Shown: positions 1-5,504 of the stretch, piece after piece
Numbering within the stretch: position 1 is the first letter of the stretch
How the letters are laid out: every line of letters begins with the position of its first letter
Assembly: GCA_947176515.1 (NCBI GenBank)
Contig: CAMWQZ010000111.1
Span: forward strand, 1-5,504
DNA: 5,504 bases
Direction of reading: 5' to 3'
Source of the DNA: an uncultured Bacteroidales bacterium
GTDB lineage: Bacteria > Bacteroidota > Bacteroidia > Bacteroidales > Muribaculaceae
Position numbers and translations under genes: made by a program
Notes under the pieces: model-generated
What the model was told of the DNA's origin: nothing
The model's input: the letters and a program-made list of their open reading frames with translations, nothing else
The model's database searches: none

Positions 1-893
1 CTGAGATATGATGCGTAGCGCGAAGCTGCAATTTCTGCATCTTCGACCGCTCGGATAACCGCACATCCCGGCTCGCACGTATGAGTGCAGTTGTTAAAAC
101 GACATTCGCTCGATTTCTCAAAAATTTCCGGGAAATAATGAGCTACTTCATTTCGTTCAAAATCCACAGTTCCAAATCCCCTCACCCCAGGGGTATCGAT
201 TATGCTGCCACCATCCGGCAGATGAAACATCTCTGAAAACGTAGTGGTGTGCATACCTGTGCCGTGCGCAGCCGATATCTCTGCCGTTTTTAGGTCGAGC
301 CCGGGGAGCAAATCATTAATCAACGACGACTTTCCAACTCCTGAGTTCCCAGAGAATAATGTAACCTTACCATTTAGCTCTTCGCGCAGACTTTCTATCC
401 CGTCGCCGGTTTTAGCCGATAGACTCAACACCTTATATCCTATCGACTTATATAGATAACTAACGGCTTCGAGCAGTTCCCTGTCTTCATTGCCAGTTAG
501 AAGGTCAATCTTATTAATCGCAATTAACGCCGGGACTGCATATGCCTCAGCCGTAGCAAGAAAACGGTCTATAAAAGTTGTCGATGTAGGAGGGTCTACC
601 AGAGTAACGACCAACAGAGCTTGGTCGATATTTGCAGCAATTATGTGCGACTCCTTCGACAGATTACTGGCTTTACGGATTATATAGTTTTTTCTTGGAC
701 TAATAGCAGTGATAAACGCTACACCGTCTGGACCCTGCTCCCCGATTGTCACATGGTCGCCTACGGCTACCGGATTTGTTGTCCTGATGCCTTTGATTCT
801 GAAATTCCCTTTTATTTTACAATTGATTTCCACTCCGCCATCTGTTTCAACGACATAGTGTGACCCGGTATTTCTTATGACTGTTCCGTCCAT
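1..893 (-). CDS. rsgA: Ribosome small subunit-dependent GTPase RsgA (3' end cut by window edge)
   Basis: RsgA (YjeQ/YloQ) is a circularly permuted GTPase that binds the nearly mature 30S subunit and uses GTP hydrolysis to check and release late assembly intermediates. The visible 297 residues show the family order: an N-terminal OB-fold (about 1-65), then G4 NKID (127-130), G5 SAK (159-161), G1 P-loop GNSGVGKSS (182-190), a switch I MHTTT stretch (214-218) and G3 DTPG (233-236). The zinc-binding knuckle follows, with ligands C264, C269, H271 and C277 in the CRFNNC-x-H-x5-C pattern. The permuted G4-G5-G1-G3 order is diagnostic. The ATG at 893-891 is the only good start, because an in-frame stop lies five codons upstream at 908-906. 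No Shine-Dalgarno is visible, as is usual in Bacteroidota. Only the last dozen or so residues should be missing, judged from usual family length. It is divergent from the DUF2582 gene and in a different transcript from the ribosomal operon. Confidence 0.97.
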   Translation of the reverse strand, partial: MDGTVIRNTGSHYVVETDGGVEINCKIKGNFRIKGIRTTNPVAVGDHVTIGEQGPDGVAFITAISPRKNYIIRKASNLSKESHIIAANIDQALLVVTLVDPPTSTTFIDRFLATAEAYAVPALIAINKIDLLTGNEDRELLEAVSYLYKSIGYKVLSLSAKTGDGIESLREELNGKVTLFSGNSGVGKSSLINDLLPGLDLKTAEISAAHGTGMHTTTFSEMFHLPDGGSIIDTPGVRGFGTVDFERNEVAHYFPEIFEKSSECRFNNCTHTCEPGCAVIRAVEDAEIAASRYASYL

Positions 894-1085
894 ATATCTA
901 TCAGCTTAAATTCTTCGTAAAATTAATATAATCTTGCTAAACTCACATCAAAAAATTCCTTTTTTACGCAATTACTTCTATCTCTCACACAACAAACACG
1001 TTAAAAAATTTGTTTATTAATAAAAGTGATAAAAATAAATAATGTATAAACTGACGACAAATAGTTATATCCAAATTAAAACAAT
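894..1085. other. AT-rich divergent intergenic region, no clear promoter match
   Basis: This 192-base gap must hold the promoters of rsgA (leftward) and the DUF2582 gene (rightward). I find no perfect TAnnTTTG on either strand. The best rightward candidate is a TTTG at 1009-1012 with a poor -7-like TAAATAAT at 1036-1043, spaced 23 rather than 19-21 bases. A leftward TTAATTTG (1071-1078 read on the minus strand) misses one base of the consensus and has no -33 partner that I can see. No tRNA, hairpin with GC content, or coding potential was seen. Confidence 0.5.
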
Positions 1086-1310
1086 ATGAATATCGAAACA
1101 ATTGGCACCAGCGCTGGTAGCGTATGGACCGCTCTTAACGAAGCTGATGCTCTTGGAGTTAAGCAGCTTAAAAAAATTACTAAACTGAAAGACAAAGAGA
1201 TTTTTGCAGCCATCGGTTGGCTTGCTCGCGAAGGCAAAATCAACATCAACGTTGACCCGGCCGACGAAAAAGACTACATCATATCCTCACCCCCAATTGC
1301 TAATTACTAA
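1086..1310 (+). CDS. Small winged-helix protein of the DUF2582 family
   Basis: This 74-residue protein matches the DUF2582 winged helix-turn-helix family common in Bacteroidales. Landmarks are the N-terminal motif IGTSAGSVWTALNE (5-18), the helix pair VKQLKKITKLKDKEIFAAIGWLAREGKI (25-52), and a short beta wing ending at DYIIS. The family is small, single-domain and of unproven function; a nucleic-acid-binding role is inferred from the fold only. The start follows an AT-rich leader without a Shine-Dalgarno. The last residues (PPIANY) and the stop codon are encoded by the AATTRCT heptamer repeat that begins at 1295, so the C-terminal tail is probably repeat-derived rather than part of the fold. 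The gene is convergent with rplI and shares its terminator. Its job here is unknown, and nothing ties it functionally to the ribosomal genes. Confidence 0.85.
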   Translation: MNIETIGTSAGSVWTALNEADALGVKQLKKITKLKDKEIFAAIGWLAREGKININVDPADEKDYIISSPPIANY

Positions 1311-1327
1311 TTGCTAATTACTAATTA
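1295..1327. repeat. Heptanucleotide tandem repeat AATTRCT, about 4.7 copies
   Basis: The units alternate AATTGCT, AATTACT, AATTGCT, AATTACT and then a partial AATTA, so the array can also be read as a perfect 14-bp duplication. It overlaps the end of the DUF2582 gene: the TAA stop at 1308-1310 forms across the unit 2/unit 3 junction. The 7-bp unit is not a multiple of three. Since the stop comes early in the array, changes further downstream would not alter the protein. Slippage during replication is the likely origin. Confidence 0.9.
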
Positions 1328-1364
1328 AGAAAAAAGACCGCCAGTAAGAAAAAAGACCGCCAGT
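1327..1364. repeat. Perfect 19-bp tandem duplication covering the terminator's left arm
   Basis: The unit AAGAAAAAAGACCGCCAGT occurs twice head to tail (1327-1345 and 1346-1364) without a mismatch. The second copy supplies the left arm and loop of the terminator hairpin. The first copy repeats that arm (1330-1342), so either copy could pair with the single right arm at 1365-1377. It directly abuts the AATTRCT array, making 1295-1364 almost entirely repeated sequence. Confidence 0.95.
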
Positions 1365-1377
1365 GGCGGTCTTTTTT
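1349..1377. terminator. Bidirectional intrinsic terminator shared by DUF2582 gene and rplI operon
   Basis: A perfect 13-bp stem pairs 1349-1361 with 1365-1377 around a 3-base AGT loop. The GC-rich core GACCGCC/GGCGGTC is flanked by six A on the left and six T on the right. Read rightward it ends in a U-tract after the DUF2582 gene. Read leftward it gives the mirror structure with a U-tract, 19 bases after the rplI stop. It therefore fits a two-way terminator between convergent genes. Confidence 0.92.
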
Positions 1378-1396
1378 CGTGGGATATGTAGGAATA

Positions 1397-1840
1397 TTAT
1401 TCTGCGACAACTTCGAAAGGAACTTCAACCGACACTTCCTTGTGGAGGTTGATAGTGGCGTTGTATTTGCCAACTTCCTTAACTGCGTCTTTGATGACAA
1501 TCTGGCGACGGTCAACATTGTGGCCGAGTTTTTCGAGAGCTTCAGCAATCTGGATAGCGTTAACTGATCCGTAGATTGTGCCTGTTGCACTGGTCTTTGC
1601 GCCAATTGTGAGTGATACACCTTCGAGAGCTGCTGCGGCTGCTTCTGCGTCCGCTTTGATTTTTGCAAGCTTGTGAGCGCGCTGACGCTGGTCTTCTGCG
1701 AGCACTTTAAGAGCTGAAGGTGTTGCGATAACTGCCTTGCCCTGGGGGATAAGGTAGTTGCGGCCGTAACCGTTCTTAACTTCTACGACGTCGTCCTTGT
1801 ATCCGAGGCCCTGAACGTCTTCTTTAAGTATAATCTGCAT
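1397..1840 (-). CDS. rplI: 50S ribosomal protein bL9
   Basis: bL9 binds 23S rRNA near the L1 stalk base and reaches out along the 70S surface; it is linked to frame maintenance and reduced frameshifting. The 147-residue product is full length. The N-terminal domain carries the family signature from G11 through NGYGRNYLIPQGKA (23-36). A long alanine- and charge-rich connecting helix covers roughly 41-75. The C-terminal domain includes GTIYGSVNAIQIAEAL (87-102) and ends in a beta-rich VSVEVPFEVVAE. It is the last gene of the rpsF-rpsR-rplI operon, 22 bases after rpsR, and is followed by the two-way terminator. Its start at 1840 is preceded by AAGGA at suitable spacing. Confidence 0.98.
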   Translation of the reverse strand: MQIILKEDVQGLGYKDDVVEVKNGYGRNYLIPQGKAVIATPSALKVLAEDQRQRAHKLAKIKADAEAAAAALEGVSLTIGAKTSATGTIYGSVNAIQIAEALEKLGHNVDRRQIVIKDAVKEVGKYNATINLHKEVSVEVPFEVVAE

Positions 1841-1847
1841 AGTTAGT

Positions 1848-1852
1848 TCCTT
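1848..1852 (-). promoter_or_regulatory. Modest Shine-Dalgarno-like AAGGA before rplI
   Basis: AAGGA lies 7 bases upstream of the rplI ATG in the 22-base rpsR-rplI gap. Five matching bases can arise by chance in such sequence, so this is weaker than the rpsR site. It is still notable because the starts of rsgA, rpsF, the DUF2582 gene and the beta-barrel gene have nothing similar. Confidence 0.5.
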
Positions 1853-1862
1853 AGCTTTAAAG

Positions 1863-2132
1863 TTATTTCATAAGGTCAGCTACGTAGGGCAGCAATGCGA
1901 GGTGACGTGCACGCTTTACGGCTTGTGCCACACGACGCTGGAATTTCAAAGAAGTACCTGTGATACGACGGGGAAGAATTTTGCCCTGCTCGTTGAGGAA
2001 TTTCTTCAAGAATTCGGGATCTTTGTAATCTACATATTTGATACCGCTGCGTTTGAAACGGCAGTATTTTTTCTTCTTAACGTCAACCGACATCGGGGTG
2101 AGATAGCGGATTTCTGATTGTGCCTGTGCCAT
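1863..2132 (-). CDS. rpsR: 30S ribosomal protein bS18
   Basis: bS18 sits on the 30S platform as a heterodimer with bS6, beside the 3' end of 16S rRNA. The 89-residue protein has the conserved core: [19 protein letters not shown] (19-37), then [21 protein letters not shown] and [23 protein letters not shown] (61-83). The run of basic residues is the rRNA-binding helix region. Length is normal for the family, with about 15 extra N-terminal residues before the core. It follows rpsF by only 3 bases, which suggests translational coupling. Its start at 2132 is fixed by a strong Shine-Dalgarno lying within rpsF. In studied Bacteroidia, bS18, bS6 and bS21 form the pocket that hides the anti-Shine-Dalgarno tail of 16S rRNA. 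Confidence 0.99.
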   Translation of the reverse strand: MAQAQSEIRYLTPMSVDVKKKKYCRFKRSGIKYVDYKDPEFLKKFLNEQGKILPRRITGTSLKFQRRVAQAVKRARHLALLPYVADLMK

Positions 2133-2135
2133 GAT

Positions 2136-2498
2136 TTAGTCCTCCTTTACTTCTTTAGGTGCGTTGTCTTTGTTGGCTTTAAGGCTGCGACGCTTTGCAG
2201 CGTATTCTGCAGCATACTTGTCGAGACGGAAAGTGAGGAAACGGATCACACGTTCGTCGCGGCGATAAGCGGTTTCGAGTTTCTTTACAATTGTGGGTTC
2301 GCCATCAAATTCTACCAGGCAGTAAAAGCCGGTCGATTTCTTTTGGATGGGATATGCGAGTTTACGCAGGCCCCACTCTTCTGTGTTCACGATAGTTGCT
2401 CCGTTGTCTGTGAGCACCTTGCTGAACTTTTCTACCGCTTCCTTCATCTGAGCGTCAGACAAAACGGGAGTTAAAATGAAAACGGTTTCGTACTTCAT
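2136..2498 (-). CDS. rpsF: 30S ribosomal protein bS6
   Basis: bS6 pairs with bS18 on the 30S platform. The 120-residue product opens with [15 protein letters not shown], the typical first strand and turn. It carries the family signature [18 protein letters not shown] (42-59), then [27 protein letters not shown]. It ends in a charged, probably flexible tail (about 107-120, [14 protein letters not shown]). It is the promoter-proximal gene of the operon; the ATG at 2498 lies about 50 bases from the likely transcription start and lacks a Shine-Dalgarno. The last four codons (V117-D120) also encode the Shine-Dalgarno of rpsR. I did not see the CCG-bulge type S6:S18 leader known from some other bacteria, but the short leader was searched only by eye. 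Confidence 0.99.
   Translation of the reverse strand: MKYETVFILTPVLSDAQMKEAVEKFSKVLTDNGATIVNTEEWGLRKLAYPIQKKSTGFYCLVEFDGEPTIVKKLETAYRRDERVIRFLTFRLDKYAAEYAAKRRSLKANKDNAPKEVKED
2141..2148 (-). promoter_or_regulatory. Strong Shine-Dalgarno (AAAGGAGG) for rpsR inside rpsF
   Basis: On the minus strand AAAGGAGG is followed by an 8-base spacer and then the rpsR ATG, which is near-ideal spacing for pairing with the 16S rRNA 3' tail. It overlaps the last codons of rpsF (GTA AAG GAG GAC). Strong Shine-Dalgarno sites are uncommon in Bacteroidota, and rpsF, rsgA, the DUF2582 gene and the beta-barrel gene in this window lack one. Overlap with Lys-Glu codons means chance cannot be excluded. Confidence 0.75.
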
Positions 2499-2534
2499 TG
2501 GGTTAAACGTTTGATTATTAATTTATAATGTTAT

Positions 2535-2547
2535 GATTTATCAAATC
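2535..2547 (-). other. Small stem-loop at the predicted 5' end of the rpsF mRNA
   Basis: GATTT and AAATC pair around a 3-base loop, giving a 5-bp AT-rich stem. It would lie at the very start of the transcript predicted from the promoter at 2553-2584. It is weak and could be chance in AT-rich DNA. A role in mRNA stability is only a guess. Confidence 0.25.
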
Positions 2548-2552
2548 GACTG

Positions 2553-2584
2553 CAAAGTTACGCATTTTCCACCGTAACTCCAAA
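2553..2584 (-). promoter_or_regulatory. Bacteroidota-type promoter of the rpsF-rpsR-rplI operon
   Basis: Read on the minus strand there is TTTG (2584-2581), a 20-base spacer, and TAACTTTG (2560-2553). This is a full match to the Bacteroidota housekeeping sigma consensus TTTG-N19-21-TAnnTTTG. Transcription should start a few bases after 2553, giving a leader of about 50 bases before the rpsF ATG at 2498. Confidence 0.88.
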
Positions 2585-2673
2585 TATCTCAGACACTAAA
2601 ATTCTTAAAACTAAAAATTCTCAAAATATTACTAAAATAAGCCGTTAAGCCATTAATATTCCGATTTATCGCT

Positions 2674-2681
2674 TAACTTTG
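2674..2681 (+). promoter_or_regulatory. Bacteroidota-type -7 element before the beta-barrel gene
   Basis: TAACTTTG matches the TAnnTTTG consensus exactly and is followed by CA, the same ten bases as the rpsF promoter on the other strand. No TTTG is found at the expected -33 distance; only CATT-like sequence is there. The promoter may therefore be weaker or need an activator. The leader to the ATG at 2727 would be about 40 bases and has no Shine-Dalgarno. Confidence 0.7.
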
Positions 2682-2726
2682 CACTATGTTGGTCTAAATC
2701 TAAACCACCCTAACTAACATCCATTC

Positions 2727-5504
2727 ATGAAAATCTTGTGCCGATTTATCACATTTCTACTCCTCCTATCATTCGTCCAGCCTGTCAATGCCCAGGTTTG
2801 GAGCGCCACAGTCTCATCAACTAAGAGTAAAGGCGATTCCGATAAAAAGAAGAAAGAGAAATCTTATTTCCGCACGTCTTTAAAAGACGCTACATTCAAA
2901 CGTGACGTCGACCATGCCTTCATCATCCCTTACGACAAAGACGGCAATCCCCTTGACACAATAAAAGCCCAAGGCTATAAATGGAATGGTTCTGAGGTTA
3001 TACCTAACTCTGCCGTATCGGTGCCTGTCGAACAAGGCGACACTATAGTAATATTCGACGCAGGAGCGCCAGGCTTCAGCACAGAGACAATCACCTGGAC
3101 ATTTCAACCCTTCGGCAAACGTGAGCTCTCTCGCTCTATGCCCCCCATTTATCTTTCTAAAGTCCGCGAACTTAAAGAAGTCACCGTCACCTCATCTAAA
3201 GTAAAGTTCTATAACAAAGGCGACACCATCGTCTACGATGCCGATGCCTTTCAGCTCGCCGAAGGCTCGATGCTCGATGCCTTAATCTCTCAGTTACCGG
3301 GAGCCAAGATTGATGAAAACGGACGCATAACCGTCAACGGCGAGTTTGTCGAGTCACTTCTTCTCAATGGCAAGGACTTCTTTAACGACGACCATTCGCT
3401 GATGCTCGAAAACATCCCTGCCTACACCGTCAAATCAGTCGAGGTTTACAAAGGCCATACCAAGGAAGAAAAATTTAATCTTGACCAGTCTGAGCCGCGT
3501 CACCTCACAATGGATGTCAAGCTCAAAAAAGAGTATAGCAACGGATGGTTGCTCAACTTTCAAGGCGGCTACGGCACCTCTGACCGCTATCTTGCGCGAC
3601 TGTTCGCTTCGTGGTTTTCTCCTACCACATCCGTAATCGTCACCGGTGCGACCAACAACCTTAACGACATACGCACACCCGGCAGAGATGACAGCTGGAC
3701 TCCTGAGAGCATGCCGTCAGGCACTCAGTCTCATCGCGAAGCAGGCATAAAATATCATTACGAGTCTGTCGACGAAAAAGTTACCGCCCAAGGCTCTGTC
3801 GACGTTACAGGCAACTCAACTGATTACTCAAACACAACATCTGCCACTCGATTTCTAAACAATACTGACAGCTATGAACGTAGCTTCAGAAATTCAAAGT
3901 CGTCTCGCTTCTCCGTAAGCACCAACCATTGGACATCTTATATTACGCCTAAACAGCATCGGCTTTCTATATCTTTAGGCGGCGATTACTCAAGGAGTGA
4001 TAACAATGATAACTCCCTCTCCGCCACATTCAACAAGGACTACTCCGATATTAGCTACCAGACACTCGACGCCATTTACGCCAACGGCTCGCTTGAAGAG
4101 CTCGGCGCCATCGTCAACCGCTCTAAAAACCGCACCGAGGGTTCTCTCCGCTCAGGCAGCTTCCGTGTGTCGCCTACCGCCTCTCTTAAACTTCCCGGCT
4201 CTAATGACCGTCTTAACTTCTCTGTTGGCTTTAATTATGTGACCTCCAAACGTCACGCCTGGAACGATTACATAATCAACTTCGGCAGTGACCCGACTCC
4301 GGCCGAGCGCCGCTTGCAGTACACCGATGAGTCACCAAACTACAGCAAAGAGATTAACGCACAGTTAGGTTACCAGCGTCCGATGCGCAACGCATTTTTC
4401 AACATAAACTACAAATACACCTTTACTGATCGCGCCAAAGACTCATATATGTATGCCCTTGACCGTCTTGGAGATAGGGGGATTTTCGGTGTTCTCCCTG
4501 AAAATTATGTCTCTACACTCGACCCGGCAAACTCATACACTTCTGCAACCCGATCAAGCACTCATTGGGTACAACTCATGTACCAATGGTATAAGACTCG
4601 CGATAACGACATGTTCCTTTTCAACATTATGCCTGCCGCCGGCGTTGACCACCATCACCTTGACTATTGGCGAGAGAATCGCTCTTATCTCGTGAAGAGG
4701 ACGTCCCTCATCATACCTCGCACTTACACAACTTTATGGTTTGACTATCGCTTCGGCAAGCCAAAAGACGAACAAGGACGCAGCTACCGCAATGAACTCT
4801 CTTATCGCTTCAATATTGATACCGATGAACCCGAGCTCCTTCACCTTGTTGACGTCATTAATGACTCCGACCCCCTCAACATTCAGGAAGGAAACCCTCA
4901 CCTTAAGAATTCTTTACGGCAATCCCATAACGTGTCTTGGACTTACAGGCCTTTTGGTAAATCAATTTACAACACTTTGGGGCTGGAATTTAGCACTGAT
5001 GCTAACGCTCTCGTGCGAGGCTACGTCTATGACACCGCCACCGGCATCCGCCGCTTCCGCACCTATAACGTCAGCGGTAATCATAGCTTCAACGCCTATA
5101 ATAGTTTCAATTATAACTTCGGATCTAAACAGCAATTTAGTTTGGGCTCAGGCACCAAGTGGTCTCTCGACAACAACACCGATATGGTCGGTACCAACAC
5201 TAACATCCCCGAGAAAGTCCAAGTCAGCAACCAATCTATCAATCAACATCTCGGCTTTTTTTACCATATTGGCAAACAGGAAATTCAATTTAATGGCAGC
5301 CTTACTCATCGCCACACTTCATCTGAGCGTCTGACTTCCGGACTATCAATGCCCAGCATTATAAATTTGGAGTCAGCGGCATTTTCGAACTACCGGCCGG
5401 ATTTGGCATATCGACAGACTTCAATATTTATAAACGCGTGGGCTACGGAGTCAAAGAACTCGACACAACCGACGCTGTCTGGAACATGCGACTCTCTTAC
5501 ACTC
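2727..5504 (+). CDS. TonB-receptor-like outer-membrane beta-barrel protein, frameshifted and 3'-partial
   Basis: This is a large outer-membrane protein of the TonB-dependent-receptor-like group frequent in Bacteroidales; its ligand is unknown. Residues 1-22 form a signal peptide (MKILCRF, hydrophobic core, VNA cleavage site). A lysine-rich linker (33-46) and a beta-rich region resembling a degenerate carboxypeptidase regulatory-like domain (about 53-145) follow. A plug-like domain covers 150-243, with KEVTVTSSKVKFYNKGDTIVYDADAF, SQLPGAKIDENG near 188-199 and VEVYKG at 238-243. From about 270 alternating aromatic/polar strands form the barrel, including the family motif DPLNIQEGNPHLKNS near 715-729. 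Frame 0 (codons from 2727) holds to about residue 868. From about 5333 the barrel sequence (DFRTINAQHYKFG onward to NMRLSYT) continues in the frame one base back, so one base appears lost. The original frame stays open to the edge but reads as non-barrel sequence. Probably 50-80 more residues lie beyond the window. It is divergent from rpsF. Confidence 0.88.
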   Translation, partial: MKILCRFITFLLLLSFVQPVNAQVWSATVSSTKSKGDSDKKKKEKSYFRTSLKDATFKRDVDHAFIIPYDKDGNPLDTIKAQGYKWNGSEVIPNSAVSVPVEQGDTIVIFDAGAPGFSTETITWTFQPFGKRELSRSMPPIYLSKVRELKEVTVTSSKVKFYNKGDTIVYDADAFQLAEGSMLDALISQLPGAKIDENGRITVNGEFVESLLLNGKDFFNDDHSLMLENIPAYTVKSVEVYKGHTKEEKFNLDQSEPRHLTMDVKLKKEYSNGWLLNFQGGYGTSDRYLARLFASWFSPTTSVIVTGATNNLNDIRTPGRDDSWTPESMPSGTQSHREAGIKYHYESVDEKVTAQGSVDVTGNSTDYSNTTSATRFLNNTDSYERSFRNSKSSRFSVSTNHWTSYITPKQHRLSISLGGDYSRSDNNDNSLSATFNKDYSDISYQTLDAIYANGSLEELGAIVNRSKNRTEGSLRSGSFRVSPTASLKLPGSNDRLNFSVGFNYVTSKRHAWNDYIINFGSDPTPAERRLQYTDESPNYSKEINAQLGYQRPMRNAFFNINYKYTFTDRAKDSYMYALDRLGDRGIFGVLPENYVSTLDPANSYTSATRSSTHWVQLMYQWYKTRDNDMFLFNIMPAAGVDHHHLDYWRENRSYLVKRTSLIIPRTYTTLWFDYRFGKPKDEQGRSYRNELSYRFNIDTDEPELLHLVDVINDSDPLNIQEGNPHLKNSLRQSHNVSWTYRPFGKSIYNTLGLEFSTDANALVRGYVYDTATGIRRFRTYNVSGNHSFNAYNSFNYNFGSKQQFSLGSGTKWSLDNNTDMVGTNTNIPEKVQVSNQSINQHLGFFYHIGKQEIQFNGSLTHRHTSSERLTSGLSMPSIINLESAAFSNYRPDLAYRQTSIFINAWATESKNSTQPTLSGTCDSLTL
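5327..5341 (+). other. Frame disruption in the beta-barrel gene
   Basis: Family-like sequence runs in the start-codon frame through SLTHRHTSSER (ending about 5330), then resumes as DFRTINAQHYKFG one base back from 5333. A TGA in the second frame at 5324-5326 bounds the change on the left. It fits a single missing base near CGTCTGAC. No homopolymer or slippery heptamer sits at the site, so slippage-based phase variation or programmed frameshifting is not supported. The options are a real mutation (pseudogene) or a sequencing/assembly error. Confidence 0.85.

Noticed and set aside
244..863. Three plus-strand open frames across 244-863
   Set aside because: All are antisense to rsgA, whose GTPase motifs are unmistakable.
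950..965. A6-TTCC-T6 inverted repeat in the rsgA/DUF2582 gap
   Set aside because: The stem is A-T only, weak and expected in such AT-rich DNA; no GC core for a terminator.
1327..1377. Repeat run resembling a CRISPR start
   Set aside because: Two direct 19-bp copies have no spacer between them and form a terminator arm; no array follows.
1321..1668. 115-residue minus-strand open frame
   Set aside because: It overlaps rplI in another frame and runs through the terminator; low-complexity Lys/Gln/Ser-rich shadow of bL9.
2118..2474. 118-residue plus-strand open frame opposite rpsF
   Set aside because: Antisense shadow of the certain rpsF gene; Cys/Phe-rich composition typical of reverse-strand reading.
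2682..2726. TGGT...ACCA pairing in the beta-barrel gene leader
   Set aside because: Only four base pairs with a mismatch next to them; not convincing as a regulatory hairpin.
4741..5334. 197-residue open frame on the plus strand
   Set aside because: It lies inside the beta-barrel gene in another frame, and its Thr/Ser/Leu/Ile-rich translation is a shadow. The start-codon frame has the family motifs.
5327..5341. Programmed -1 frameshifting as explanation of the frame change
   Set aside because: No X-XXY-YYZ slippery heptamer or clear downstream stem is visible, and a receptor barrel is not a known user of this mechanism.

Overview
The window looks like chromosomal DNA from a member of the Bacteroidota, most likely order Bacteroidales (possibly Muribaculaceae; the family level is only an impression). 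Three things support this. Two promoters carry the Bacteroidota -7 element TAnnTTTG, one of them with a correctly spaced -33 TTTG. Most starts lack a Shine-Dalgarno (SD) sequence. The gene set is typical: a small winged-helix DUF2582 protein and a large TonB-receptor-like outer-membrane beta-barrel protein beside the rpsF-rpsR-rplI operon.

Layout. Bases 1-893 (minus) hold nearly all of rsgA, the 30S-maturation GTPase; its last residues lie beyond the left edge. After a 192-base AT-rich divergent gap comes a 74-residue DUF2582 winged-helix gene (1086-1310, plus). It converges on the ribosomal operon. Between the two are a heptanucleotide repeat that supplies the DUF2582 stop codon, a perfect 19-bp tandem duplication, and a 13-bp hairpin that should terminate transcription from both sides. 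The minus-strand operon is transcribed rpsF (bS6), rpsR (bS18), rplI (bL9) from a textbook promoter at 2553-2584. A 228-base divergent gap separates it from a plus-strand outer-membrane beta-barrel gene starting at 2727 and running off the right edge. That gene has a clear 1-base frame disruption near 5327-5341.

How the genes relate. rsgA and the three ribosomal protein genes share a theme of 30S/ribosome production but are not one transcript. The receptor-like gene is an unrelated envelope function that only shares the divergent intergenic region.

Most of the window is ordinary housekeeping sequence, and I see no new multi-gene system. The points most worth checking are: a strong, well-spaced SD (AAAGGAGG) before rpsR, inside the end of rpsF, in a lineage whose ribosomes normally hide the anti-SD in a pocket built partly from bS6 and bS18; the frameshift in the beta-barrel gene; and the duplicated arm of the two-way terminator.
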